Below, piece after piece: positions 16,673-25,234 of a stretch of DNA of 64,000 nt; the stretch's first letter is position 1; the number at the start of each line of letters is the position of its first letter. Origin of the DNA: an uncultured bacterium (GTDB lineage: Bacteria > Actinomycetota > Coriobacteriia > Coriobacteriales > Coriobacteriaceae); assembly GCA_905215385.1 (NCBI GenBank), contig CAJMPY010000012.1:17599-81598 (forward strand), written 5' to 3'. The notes under the pieces were generated by a model. It saw only the letters and a program-made list of their open reading frames with translations, had not been told where the DNA came from and did no database searches. A program made the position numbers and the translations under genes.

Positions 16673-16702
16673 GCCCCGCGGGCAGGAGGCTGCTCGCGGG
16701 GC
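16673..16702 (-). terminator. Terminator downstream of the Gfo/Idh/MocA gene
   Basis: GCCCCGCG (16673-16680) pairs with CGCGGGGC (16695-16702). Read on the minus strand the hairpin is followed by ATTTTGCT, so it stops transcription from the dehydrogenase operon. The rest of the gap up to 16775 shows no gene. Confidence 0.55.
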
Positions 16703-16775
16703 AAAGAAGAGGGGCTTGTTGGTGGCGGACCGAGGGACTCGGCATGGGGTTTCTGCCGCGGCCGCTCTTAAGGCA

Positions 16776-17816
16776 TTACAGCTCGACGAGCTGACCGGTC
16801 TCGGCGGCCTCCTTGATGGCGTTAAGCAGCGTGAGCGTCTTGACGTTGTCGGCGGGGGTCACGACGGGTTCGACCTCGCGGCGGACAACCTTCACAAAGT
16901 GCTTGAGCTGCATCTTGTGCGGCAGTGCCGGGTCGACGGCCGGAATCTCCATCTGCAGCGGCTTGTGCCAGTTGGAGGCGCCGTCGTAAGAGAACTGGTG
17001 CAGGCGGGGCAGCGACAGGGCGCCTTTGGTGCCGCCGATGAAGTAGGCGTCGGCGTCGAAGGGGCGGTACTGCGGATCCTCGCGGGCGGTCGCCTCCCAG
17101 TTCCAGGGGCTGGCGGTGGCGTCGGAGATGGTCATGCTCGCGAGCGCTCCGTCGGCAAAGCGAACGTTGACCACGGCGGAGTCCTCGGTCTCAAAACCGC
17201 GGGCGGCGCTGGACTGCATGCCCTGGACGGCGACGGGCTCGCCCAGCAGGTAGCGGAGCAGGTCGACGTCGTGCACCAGGTTGACCAGGATCGGGCCGGC
17301 ACCCTTCTTGCGGCGCCACTCGACATCGAAGTACTCGTCGTTCTTATAGATCATGTAGTGGAAGCTCGACACGGTGAGCTTGCCTAGCTCGCCGGACTCG
17401 ATGATCTCCTTGGCCTTGTTGACGAAGGGGTTGTGGCGACGGTGCTGACCCACGAGCACGGGCACACCGGCGGTCTCGGCCTCGGCGGCGAAGGCCTGGG
17501 CATCCTCAAGATCGTTGGAGATCGGCTTTTCTACCAGCGGCACGATGTTGCGCTTGATGGCCTCGCGGGCAACGCCCAGGTGCAGGTCGTTGGGGGTGGC
17601 GATGATGACGGCCTCGGGCTTGACCTCGTCCATCATCTGGGCGGGATCGGTAAAGAACGGCACGCCGGCGGCCTCGGCCGTGGCGCGGGCGCCCTCAAAG
17701 GCGTCGGCGATAGCGACGAGCTCGGCCTCGGGCTCCTCGGTGACAAAGCGGATGTGGTTGCGGCCCATGGCGCCGGCGCCGATGACGGCAATGCGGACGG
17801 GGTTGAGCTCAGACAT
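16776..17816 (-). CDS. Gfo/Idh/MocA-family NAD(P)-dependent dehydrogenase
   Basis: A 346-residue sugar or cyclitol dehydrogenase. The N-terminal Rossmann fold has IAVIGAGAMGRNHIRF, the conserved EKP motif reads PLVEKPISND, and GQHRRHNPFVNKAKEII leads into the substrate domain. LVHDVDLLRYLLGEPVAVQG holds the conserved catalytic His/Asp region. Family members oxidise inositol, glucose, galactose-type sugars or their acids. It is third in a minus-strand set with an OFA carrier and an SDR. A palindromic repeat separates it from the carrier, so partial uncoupling is possible. Substrate unknown. Confidence 0.9.
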   Translation of the reverse strand: MSELNPVRIAVIGAGAMGRNHIRFVTEEPEAELVAIADAFEGARATAEAAGVPFFTDPAQMMDEVKPEAVIIATPNDLHLGVAREAIKRNIVPLVEKPISNDLEDAQAFAAEAETAGVPVLVGQHRRHNPFVNKAKEIIESGELGKLTVSSFHYMIYKNDEYFDVEWRRKKGAGPILVNLVHDVDLLRYLLGEPVAVQGMQSSAARGFETEDSAVVNVRFADGALASMTISDATASPWNWEATAREDPQYRPFDADAYFIGGTKGALSLPRLHQFSYDGASNWHKPLQMEIPAVDPALPHKMQLKHFVKVVRREVEPVVTPADNVKTLTLLNAIKEAAETGQLVEL

Positions 17817-17846
17817 TTCGACTCCTTAATAATTGGTGGCTGCCGA

Positions 17847-17877
17847 ATGTGACAAAGGGACTGTCCCTTTGTCACAT
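17847..17877. repeat. TGTGACAAAGGGAC palindrome, copy 1
   Basis: A near-perfect palindrome: ATGTGACAAAGGGAC followed by its complement GTCCCTTTGTCACAT with one T between. The same unit occurs right after other stop codons at 35499 and 37543, and in decayed form at 30640 and 42133. No T-run follows it. Confidence 0.7.
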
Positions 17878-17885
17878 CGGTACAA

Positions 17886-19142
17886 CTAAGCGGACTTCTT
17901 CTTGCTGTCGGAGACCATCATGTAGACGGTGAGCACGACGGCGATGGCGGCGATCACGATGGCGCCGTAGAAGGACTGCTGGTAGGCAGCGCTGCCGGCC
18001 TCGGCGTGATACAGCACGGCGGTGATGGGCTGGCTGATCCAGGTAGAAGCAGCGTAGCCCAAGAACATGATGCCGTAGTTGACGCCGATGTTGCTGGTGC
18101 CAAAGGCGCCACCGGTGAGCGGCGGGTAGATGACGAGCAGAGCGCCAAAGCTAAAGCCGAGCAGGGCGAGTGCCACAAAGAACATGCTCTGCGTAAAGCT
18201 CATCGACATGATGACGAGCGCGACGATGGTGACGACAAGGCTGATGAGCAGCGACTTATAGGCGCCGAGCTTGTCGATGATCTGGCCAAAGGACAGACGG
18301 CCGACCAGGTTGGCGCAGGTGTTGACGGAGACCACTACACCGCCGAGGGCGACAGCTGCGGCGCACGTGGGGTCGGCGAAGAGCTGGACGGCGGCGATGG
18401 AGGCAACCTTGCCCACGAGCAGGGTGCCCGCGGTGGCGGCAAAGGCGAAGGTGACGATGAGGACCCAAAAGCGCGGGGTCTTGACCATCTCGCCCGGGGT
18501 GAGGTCGCCGAAGGTGCCGGCATGTGCTCCGCCCTTGGGGGCCTCGAAGCCCTCGGGCAGCCAGCCGGCCTCGGGGGCCTTCAGGAACAGAGCGGAGGCG
18601 GCGATCATCACAAAGAAGATGACGCCGAGTGCCTTGAGGGCGCCAAAGATGCCGAGGCTCGGGATGAGCAGCGAGGCGAGCACCGGGGACAGCACGGCGG
18701 GGCCGGCGGTCGAAGCGGCCAGGGTGATGCCGGAGGCGAGGCCCTTCTTGTCGATGAACCATTTTTGACCGGTGGTGAGCGCCGGGTTGTAGCCCAGGCC
18801 GTTGCCGATGGCGGCGACGAGCGAGAACCACAGGTAGAACTGCCACGGCTCGGTGACGGTGCCGGACATGAACCAGCCCAGGCCGTAGCACACGGCGGCG
18901 GCGATCACGACGTTGCGGGGGCCGATCTTATCGGAGATGCGGCCGGCGAAAATGCCCGTCACGGCCATGATGGTCTGAAAGACCGGGAAAGCCCAGGTGA
19001 GGGCGCTCGACCACTCGGGGTAGACGGCGAGCAGGTTCTTGCTCACGACGGAATACAGCGCGATGGAGCTGATGAAGAACATGGTGACGCACGCGGCGGA
19101 AAGCACGGCGGCGCGACCCTTGTTGGAGTTGGTGGAAGCCAT
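17886..19142 (-). CDS. OFA-family MFS transporter
   Basis: A 418-residue, 12-helix major facilitator of the oxalate/formate antiporter (OFA) family, which generally exchanges or imports small carboxylates. KWFIDKKGLASGITLAAS after helix 4 is the family hallmark, and ISDKIGPRNVV is the loop 2-3 motif. A polar lysine-ended tail (SDSKKKSA) closes it. It follows the SDR gene by 66 bases and precedes the Gfo/Idh gene, so carrier and two dehydrogenases likely handle one oxidised sugar or hydroxy-acid. The real substrate cannot be read from sequence. Confidence 0.9.
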   Translation of the reverse strand: MASTNSNKGRAAVLSAACVTMFFISSIALYSVVSKNLLAVYPEWSSALTWAFPVFQTIMAVTGIFAGRISDKIGPRNVVIAAAVCYGLGWFMSGTVTEPWQFYLWFSLVAAIGNGLGYNPALTTGQKWFIDKKGLASGITLAASTAGPAVLSPVLASLLIPSLGIFGALKALGVIFFVMIAASALFLKAPEAGWLPEGFEAPKGGAHAGTFGDLTPGEMVKTPRFWVLIVTFAFAATAGTLLVGKVASIAAVQLFADPTCAAAVALGGVVVSVNTCANLVGRLSFGQIIDKLGAYKSLLISLVVTIVALVIMSMSFTQSMFFVALALLGFSFGALLVIYPPLTGGAFGTSNIGVNYGIMFLGYAASTWISQPITAVLYHAEAGSAAYQQSFYGAIVIAAIAVVLTVYMMVSDSKKKSA

Positions 19143-19208
19143 TGGACTCTTTCTAATCGATGCGGGGGAGGGGCGGGTACGTCCGCGGGGCCTCCCTGTC
19201 AGGCTGGT

Positions 19209-20090
19209 TTACTGGTCGGTCGGCTTTGCGACGCCGGACTCGTCGGACCAAAGCTCGACACCCTTGTTCTTAAGATAGTTGTCGGCAAAGGCTCGGCGGC
19301 CGCCAGGCTTGGCGGTGAGGTCGCCCATCATATTGGAGAAACCGCCATCGACCTTGATGGCGTCGCCGGTGGTAAAGTCCGAGCGCTTGGACGCCAGGAA
19401 CATGACGGCGTTGGCGATATCGCTGACCTCGCCGATGCGGCGCGTGGCGATGAGGCGGCTGCGGCTCTTCTCGACCTCGGGGTCGGCGTAAAAGCTCGCC
19501 GACATGGGGGTCTTGACAAAGCAGGGCTCGACGCAGTTGGAGCGCACGCCGTAAGGGCCCCACTCGGCGGCGAGCATCTTGGACATCATGTTGACGCCCG
19601 CCTTGGTGGAGCTGTACACGCCCGAGAACGTCTCGGGGGAGTGGCTAGCGACGGTCGAGATGTGCACCAGGCGGCCCTGGCCGGCCTTGATCATCTCGCG
19701 ACCAAAGCGCTGCGAGGTGATGAAGTAGCCGGTGAGGTTGACGTTGAGCACCTGCTCCCAGTCGCTCAGCGGCAGGTCCTCCATGGCGGCGAAGCGCAGG
19801 ATGCCGGCGGTGTTGACGAGAACGTCGACGCGGCCGAACTCGGCGATGGTGGCGTCGACGGCGGCCTGAACCTCGGCCTCGTCGGTGGCGTTCATCTTGT
19901 AGCCCTCGGCGTGGATGCCAAACTCGGCGGCGAGGTCGGCGGCTGCGGCCTTGACCTTCTCCTCGTCCAGGTCGAGCAGGACGACATTGGCGCCGTTGCG
20001 GGCGAACTCGCGGCAAATCTCGGCGCCCATACCGCCGAGCGCGCCAGTCACGGCGCAGACATCGCCCTCGAGCTTAAGCCAATTGCTCAT
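19209..20090 (-). CDS. Short-chain dehydrogenase/reductase
   Basis: A 293-residue SDR-family oxidoreductase. The cofactor loop is VTGALGGMGAEICREF, the conserved NAG-type motif reads LVNTAGIL, the catalytic Ser lies in HISTVASHS, and the Tyr-Lys pair is VYSSTKAG. The last 30 residues after the usual GG(F) dimer region are longer than in minimal SDRs. Ribosome site GAAGGGAAG precedes ATG. It is first in the leftward operon with the OFA carrier and the Gfo/Idh dehydrogenase, and divergent from the LysR gene that likely controls all three. Confidence 0.9.
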   Translation of the reverse strand: MSNWLKLEGDVCAVTGALGGMGAEICREFARNGANVVLLDLDEEKVKAAAADLAAEFGIHAEGYKMNATDEAEVQAAVDATIAEFGRVDVLVNTAGILRFAAMEDLPLSDWEQVLNVNLTGYFITSQRFGREMIKAGQGRLVHISTVASHSPETFSGVYSSTKAGVNMMSKMLAAEWGPYGVRSNCVEPCFVKTPMSASFYADPEVEKSRSRLIATRRIGEVSDIANAVMFLASKRSDFTTGDAIKVDGGFSNMMGDLTAKPGGRRAFADNYLKNKGVELWSDESGVAKPTDQ

Positions 20091-20209
20091 AGGAACTTCC
20101 CTTCTTGTGCCTCCCTGTGGGTCGCTCCCATTAACCGACCCACGTGGTTTTCGCTGGTTATCGTATGCTTAGCGTTCGCGCAGGTGAATTGCATATTTGT
20201 TAGAATGGC

Positions 20210-20226
20210 GTTAACCGTAGGTTTAC
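20210..20226. promoter_or_regulatory. Possible LysR-type operator in the divergent promoter
   Basis: GTTAACC (20210-20216), three bases, then GGTTTAC (20220-20226) form an inverted repeat with one mismatch, the T-N11-A style usual for LysR regulators. It lies in the 233-base gap between the SDR and LysR genes. No other sites in the gap are clear. Confidence 0.35.
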
Positions 20227-20323
20227 ACTGTGCATTGAGGTTTGTTCGCAATTGAGCGTGTGACCTGCGAAAACGACCCCCTGCGGCGCTGTGGGCCCGC
20301 GCGTGCGAAAACGGGAGATTGAC

Positions 20324-21202
20324 GTGTACGATCGACGACTTGACGCTATTTCGGCCGCCGCGGAGCTGGGAAGTTTCTCGCGTGCCGCGGCAAAGCTGCG
20401 CGTGTCGACCCCGGCGCTCGTCAAACAGGTGTCGGGGTTCGAGGCCGAGTTTGGCATCACGTTGTTCGAGCGCTCGCACTCGGGCGTCAAGGTGACGCCG
20501 GCGGGCGCGCTGTTGGTGGACGACGCGCGCTCGATTATGCGCCAATCCGAGGATGCGTTGCGCCGCGCCCGGCGAGCGGCGGGCGATGGCGGTGCGGTGC
20601 GCCTGGGCGTATCGATGATGTGCCCGGGGCGCCACACGCTCGCGCTGTGGCCGCAGGTGCACGACATGGAGCCGCGCTTGCGTTTTGAGATTGTGCCGGT
20701 GGGGGACCTTTACGATGAGCGCGAGACCGTCATGCGAGGTCTGGGGCGCGAGGTGGATGTGGTGCAGTCGAGTTTTTCGACCCCGCGCTGGGGTGATGCC
20801 TGCCAAAAGCTCCGCATTGTCAACGTGCCGTTTTATATCGACCTGCCGCGCACGAGCCCGCTGGCACGCAAGAACCGTATTTCGATCGCCGACTTGGAGG
20901 GTATGCGTCTGCGCGTACTGCGCCACGGCAACGACGCCATGGACAGCCTGCGCATTGACCTTTTGGCCGACGGCGGCGTGGACGTGATCGACGTGGATAG
21001 CTTCGACTTTGCGCTCTTTAACGAAGCCGAGGAAAAGGGCGACGCGGTGCTCACCTGCGGCGCGTGGTCGGGCGTGCACCCGGCTTTTGTAGGCGTGCCG
21101 TTCCTATGTGGCCGCGAGGTGCCGGTCTTCTTGCACTACCCGCTCGAGCCCACCCTCCAAGTACAAAAATTCGTCAACGCCATGGCCCAACTCCTCAAGT
21201 AG
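20324..21202 (+). CDS. LysR-family transcriptional regulator
   Basis: A 292-residue LysR-type regulator. I choose GTG at 20324, with GGGAG seven bases before it; the frame stays open to 20291, but LysR proteins start very near this point. The helix-turn-helix is LGSFSRAAAKLRVSTPALVK, followed by FEAEFGITLFERSHSGVKVT and the linker helix. The C-terminal effector domain starts VRLGVSMMCPGRHTL. It is divergent from the SDR-OFA-Gfo operon and is the obvious candidate controller. Its ligand is probably the substrate of those genes. Confidence 0.9.
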   Translation: MYDRRLDAISAAAELGSFSRAAAKLRVSTPALVKQVSGFEAEFGITLFERSHSGVKVTPAGALLVDDARSIMRQSEDALRRARRAAGDGGAVRLGVSMMCPGRHTLALWPQVHDMEPRLRFEIVPVGDLYDERETVMRGLGREVDVVQSSFSTPRWGDACQKLRIVNVPFYIDLPRTSPLARKNRISIADLEGMRLRVLRHGNDAMDSLRIDLLADGGVDVIDVDSFDFALFNEAEEKGDAVLTCGAWSGVHPAFVGVPFLCGREVPVFLHYPLEPTLQVQKFVNAMAQLLK

Positions 21203-21217
21203 CTCATTTGGCGCGGG

Positions 21218-21309
21218 TAGTCTTTTTGGGACGGGGCTTTTTTAGCTACTTTCGCCGCCCTGCCTGCGCACCCTCAAAGTAGTCAAAAAGCCCCGTCCCA
21301 AAAAGACTA
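21218..21309. repeat. Long hairpin after the LysR gene
   Basis: Arms of about 34 bases (21218-21252 and 21276-21309) pair nearly perfectly and contain CTTTTTGGGACGGGGC and its complement. The T-runs inside the arms could act as a terminator for lysR. The sequence has the look of the other palindromic intergenic repeats here. Confidence 0.5.
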
Positions 21310-21316
21310 ACAAAAC

Positions 21317-21344
21317 GAGGCCCTGGCCAAACGGCCAGGGCCTC
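21317..21344. terminator. Hairpin terminator downstream of the ABC exporter genes
   Basis: GAGGCCCTGGCC (21317-21328), loop AAAC, then GGCCAGGGCCTC (21333-21344). A T-rich run is present on both sides (CTTTTATT to the right, TTTTGTTAG on the minus strand). Likely bidirectional. Confidence 0.7.
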
Positions 21345-21390
21345 ACTAACTTTTATTCCGTTCTAAACGACGGGCTGACTGCGCGCAGGT

Positions 21391-21490
21391 GGGCTCCCCG
21401 GGGCGGCGGGGTATTTCCTCCGCGCGCAGTTTCGCAGCGCAGCGAGAATGTTTGAGCACGGAGGAATTACCCCGCCGCCCCGGGGAGCCC
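21391..21490. repeat. 100-bp inverted repeat with 32-base arms
   Basis: Arms 21391-21422 and 21459-21490 are complementary with one mismatch; the left arm begins GGGCTCCCCGGGGCGGCGGG. The 36-base centre holds CGCGCGCAG-type words. It lies just beyond the exporter stop codon. No coding sequence is present. Confidence 0.6.
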
Positions 21491-21507
21491 TCCGTCGGTA
21501 ACCGGTC

Positions 21508-23427
21508 CTACTCGAGCTCAAACGCACCCGTGTACAGCTGGTAGTAATACCCGCGCTTGGCGATCAGCTCGTCGTGGTTGCCGCGCTCGATGATGCGGCC
21601 GTGGTCCAGACAGATGATCGCGTCAGAGTTGCGCACGGTGGACAGGCGGTGTGCGATGACAAACGTCGTGCGGCCTTCCATGAGTTTATCCATGCCCGCC
21701 TGCACGATGGCCTCGGTGCGGGTGTCGATGGAGCTCGTGGCCTCGTCCAGAATCATCGCCGGCGGATCGGCGACGGCAGCGCGGGCGATCGAAATCAGCT
21801 GGCGCTGGCCTTGCGACAGCTGGGCACCGTTGCCGGTAAGCATGGTGTCATAGCCGTCAGGCAGGCGGGTGATAAAGTCGTCCGCGCCGGCGAGCTTGGC
21901 CGCCGCGATGCACTCCTCGTCGGTGGCATCCAGGTTGCCGTAGCGGATGTTGTCCATCACGGTGCCAGTGAACAGGTTCACGTCCTGCAGCACCACGCCC
22001 AGCGAGCGGCGCAGATCTGCCTTGCGGATCTTGTTGACGTTGATGCCGTCGTAGCGGATCTTGCCATCGGCAATGTCGTAGAAGCGGTTAATGAGGTTGG
22101 TGATGGTCGTCTTGCCGGCACCGGTGGCGCCGACAAACGCGACCTTCTGGCCGGGCTTGGCAAACACGGACACGCCGTGCAGCACCTCGTGGTCGGGCGT
22201 GTAGCCAAAGTCCACGTTGTCCATGACCAGGTCACCGCGCAGCGGTACGTACTCGATCTCGCCGGTTGCGCGGTGCGGATGTTTCCATGCCCACATGCCG
22301 GTGTGGTGGTCAGCCTCCTCGAACTCCCAAGTCTCGGGGTTCACCTGTGCGTTGACGAGCGTCACGTAGCCCTCGTCGGCCTCGGGCTCCTCGTCGATGA
22401 GCTCAAAGATGCGGTCGGCGCCGGCGAGGCCCATGACCACGGCGTTGATCTGCTGCGAGATCTGGCCGATCTGTCCGCAGAACTGCTTGGTCATGTTGAG
22501 GAACGGCACCACGACGGCGATGGACAGCGCCATGCCCGAGATGCTCAGGTTGGGCACGCCCAGCGCCAGGAAGATACCGCCTGCCAGCGCAACCAGCACG
22601 TAGAGCAGGTTGCCCAGGTTCATGAGGACCGGCATCAGGATGTTGGCGTACATGTTGGCCTTCTGCGAGACCTCGAAGAGCTTTTCGTTGCGCTCGTCAA
22701 AATCGGCCTCGGCGGCAGACTCGTGGCAGAATGCCTTGACGACCTTCTGGCCGTTCATGACTTCCTCGATATGGCCCTCGACCACGCCGAGCTCGGTCTG
22801 CTGCGCGATGAAGAAACGCGCGGAGTTGGAGCCGAGCAGCTTGGTCATAAAGGTCATAAAGGCGACGCCTGCCACAATGACCAGGCACATCCACACGCTG
22901 TAGTACAGCATGATAAAGAACACCGTGACGATGATGATGATCGTCATGAGCAGGTTGGGCAGCGACTGGCTGATCATCTGACGCAGCGTGTCGATGTCGT
23001 TGGTGTAGTGGCTCATGATATCGCCGCGCTGGTGCGTGTCGAAGTAGCGGATCGGCAGGTCCTGCATGCGGTTGAACATCATCTCGCGCAGCTTCTCCAG
23101 CGAGCCCTGCGTGACGATAGCCATGGCGCGGTTCCAGAAGAGCGAGGACAGGACACCGACGCCGTAGATGCAGGCGAGGGTGGTCACGAGCTGCAGAATC
23201 TTGGGCTGTGCGGCTTCCCAATCGCCCGACTGCCACGATTCGCTAATAATCTGCAGGGCGCTCTGCAGGAAGGTCGCGCCGATGGAGTTGATGATGGCGC
23301 AGAGCACCACTCCGGCGACGACAAGGGGCAAAAGCACGGGATAGAAGCCAAAGAGCGTCTTGATGAGGCGCGACATGGTGCCGCCCTTGCGGTTGAGCGC
23401 GCGCTCGGCGGTCGTTGCCTTACTCAT
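21508..23427 (-). CDS. ABC exporter half-transporter, catalytically complete subunit
   Basis: A 639-residue type IV ABC exporter subunit: six-helix transmembrane domain (about 20-330), then a nucleotide-binding domain. Walker A is GATGAGKTT, the signature is LSQGQRQ, Walker B with catalytic Glu is MILDEATSSID, and the switch His lies in IAHRLSTV. A segment of about 50 residues between the two domains (around EFEEADHHTGMWAWKHPHRA) is longer than usual. It overlaps the upstream partner gene by 8 bases. With its partner it forms a heterodimeric pump for drugs, lipids or peptides, probably controlled by the linked MarR. Confidence 0.92.
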   Translation of the reverse strand: MSKATTAERALNRKGGTMSRLIKTLFGFYPVLLPLVVAGVVLCAIINSIGATFLQSALQIISESWQSGDWEAAQPKILQLVTTLACIYGVGVLSSLFWNRAMAIVTQGSLEKLREMMFNRMQDLPIRYFDTHQRGDIMSHYTNDIDTLRQMISQSLPNLLMTIIIIVTVFFIMLYYSVWMCLVIVAGVAFMTFMTKLLGSNSARFFIAQQTELGVVEGHIEEVMNGQKVVKAFCHESAAEADFDERNEKLFEVSQKANMYANILMPVLMNLGNLLYVLVALAGGIFLALGVPNLSISGMALSIAVVVPFLNMTKQFCGQIGQISQQINAVVMGLAGADRIFELIDEEPEADEGYVTLVNAQVNPETWEFEEADHHTGMWAWKHPHRATGEIEYVPLRGDLVMDNVDFGYTPDHEVLHGVSVFAKPGQKVAFVGATGAGKTTITNLINRFYDIADGKIRYDGINVNKIRKADLRRSLGVVLQDVNLFTGTVMDNIRYGNLDATDEECIAAAKLAGADDFITRLPDGYDTMLTGNGAQLSQGQRQLISIARAAVADPPAMILDEATSSIDTRTEAIVQAGMDKLMEGRTTFVIAHRLSTVRNSDAIICLDHGRIIERGNHDELIAKRGYYYQLYTGAFELE

Positions 23428-25234
23428 GTGCCTCGCCTCCTTCCTGAGTTTGAGCTTGCGTTGCGGATGCCTCGGTGTCGGCCTCGATGGCCCCTTCGCC
23501 CTCGGCGCTCATCTTGTTTTGCGAGGTAAAGGTCTCGCGGTAGATCTCGCTTGTCTTAAGCAGCTCGTCATGGTTGCCGATCTGCGCGATGCGGCCGCCC
23601 TCCATGACGATGATGCGGTCTGCGTCCTGCACGGAGCTGATGCGCTGGGCGATGATGAGCTTGGTCGTGTTGGGCAGATAGCTTGCCAGCCCTGCGCGGA
23701 TCTTGGCGTCGGTCTTGGTGTCGACGGCGCTGGTGGAGTCGTCCAGGATCAAGATCTTGGGGCGACGCAGCAGGGCGCGTGCAATGCACAGGCGCTGCTT
23801 CTGACCGCCCGAAACATTAGAGCCGCCCTGTTCGATCCAGGTGTCGTAGCCCTTGGGGAAACCGTCGACAAACTCGTCGGCGCAGGCCAGATGCGCTGCC
23901 TCGCGGACTTCCTCGTCGGTGGCGTTCGGGTCGCCCCAACGCAGGTTCTCGGCGACGGTGCCGCTAAACAGTACGTTTTTCTGCAGCACCATGGCGACCT
24001 GGTGACGCAGCGCGTCCAGGTCGTAGTCGCGCACGTCCACGCCGCCCACGCGCACAGCGCCTTCGGTGGTGTCGTACAGGCGGGCGATGAGGTTGACGAG
24101 CGTGGACTTGGCCGAGCCGGTGCCGCCGATGATGCCGATGGTCTCGCCGCTCGTAATGTGCAGGTCGATATCGTCGAGCGCCTGGCGCTTCGCATGCTTG
24201 GAATACTTAAAGCTCACGTGGTCAAAGTCGATGGAACCGTCGGCAACCTCGAGCACGGGCTCGGCGGGATCGGCGATCGTGGGCTCGGCGGCCAGCACCT
24301 CGGCAATGCGGTGTGCCGATTCGTCGGCCATGGTCACCATGACAAAGATCATCGACAGCTGCATCAGGCTCATGAGAATCTGGAAACCATAGGTAAAGGT
24401 CGAGGAGAGCTGGCCCACGTCGAACAGCGTGCCCTGGCTCGTGATGATGAGCTTGGAGCCCAGGTAGATGATGACGACAAACGCGCCGTTGACGCAGATG
24501 TTCATCATGGGGTTGTTAAAGGCGAGCAGCTTCTCGGCGCGGGTGAAGTCCATCTGGACGTCGCGCGCGGCGGTCGCGAACTTCTCCTTCTCAAAGTCTT
24601 CGCGCACATAGCTCTTGACCACGCGCATGCCGGTGACGTTTTCCTCGACGGACTCGTTAAGGGCATCGTACTTGTGGAACACGCGCGAGAAGATGGGGCG
24701 CACCTTAAAGATGATAAAGAACAGTCCAAAGCCCAGCAGCGGAATGATGACCAGGTAGACCATGGCGACGCTGCCGCCCATGATAAACGCCATGGTAAAG
24801 GCGAAGATCAATACCAGCGGCGCGCGCACGGCAATACGGATGATCATCATAAAGGCCTGCTGCACGTTGTTGATATCGGTGGTCAGGCGCGTGACGAGTG
24901 AGGAGCTCGAGAACTCATCGATGTTGGCAAAGCTGAACGTCTGGATCTTGTAGAACAGGTCGTGACGCAGGTTCTTGGCGAACCCGCAGCTCGCATGGCT
25001 GCAGGTGACGCCGGCCGCGGCGCCAAAAGCAAGCGACGTCAGCGCGATGAGCACCAAAAAGCCTGCGGTGGGAAGCATCTCGGCTACGGTGGCGCCGTCT
25101 TTGATGGCGTCGATCAGGTTGGCGGTGATAAATGGAATCAGCATCTCGCAGAGCACCTCGCCAAGCACGAGCAACGGCGTGGCAACGGTGACTTTCATAT
25201 AGTCGCGGATGCTGCCCATGAGGGTTTTAATCAT
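23420..25234 (-). CDS. ABC exporter half-transporter, degenerate-site subunit
   Basis: A 604-residue ABC exporter subunit, partner of the gene just downstream. The transmembrane domain opens with YMKVTVATPLLVLGEVLCEM. In the ATPase domain, Walker A reads GGTGSAKST, with Ala replacing the usual second Gly. The signature is VSGGQKQR, and Walker B ends ILDDSTSAVD, with Asp where the catalytic Glu should be. The switch position reads IIAQRISSV, with Gln in place of His. These changes define the non-hydrolysing site of asymmetric exporters such as BmrCD and TM287/288. It overlaps marR by 8 bases. Confidence 0.92.
   Translation of the reverse strand: MIKTLMGSIRDYMKVTVATPLLVLGEVLCEMLIPFITANLIDAIKDGATVAEMLPTAGFLVLIALTSLAFGAAAGVTCSHASCGFAKNLRHDLFYKIQTFSFANIDEFSSSSLVTRLTTDINNVQQAFMMIIRIAVRAPLVLIFAFTMAFIMGGSVAMVYLVIIPLLGFGLFFIIFKVRPIFSRVFHKYDALNESVEENVTGMRVVKSYVREDFEKEKFATAARDVQMDFTRAEKLLAFNNPMMNICVNGAFVVIIYLGSKLIITSQGTLFDVGQLSSTFTYGFQILMSLMQLSMIFVMVTMADESAHRIAEVLAAEPTIADPAEPVLEVADGSIDFDHVSFKYSKHAKRQALDDIDLHITSGETIGIIGGTGSAKSTLVNLIARLYDTTEGAVRVGGVDVRDYDLDALRHQVAMVLQKNVLFSGTVAENLRWGDPNATDEEVREAAHLACADEFVDGFPKGYDTWIEQGGSNVSGGQKQRLCIARALLRRPKILILDDSTSAVDTKTDAKIRAGLASYLPNTTKLIIAQRISSVQDADRIIVMEGGRIAQIGNHDELLKTSEIYRETFTSQNKMSAEGEGAIEADTEASATQAQTQEGGEAHE

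Noticed and set aside
17847..17877. TGTGACAAAGGGAC palindrome as an ordinary terminator
   Set aside because: No T-run follows, and nearly identical sequence at several unrelated sites is not expected of independent terminators, so it is called a repeat.
18006..20255. 749-codon plus-strand open frame across the OFA carrier and SDR genes
   Set aside because: Antisense to two well-supported genes; composition (Gly, Asp, Ala, Glu, His) is that of a mirror frame and no domain is visible.
21574..23529. 651-codon plus-strand open frame opposite the ABC exporter
   Set aside because: Antisense mirror of a clear ABC protein; no recognisable motif and no start signal.
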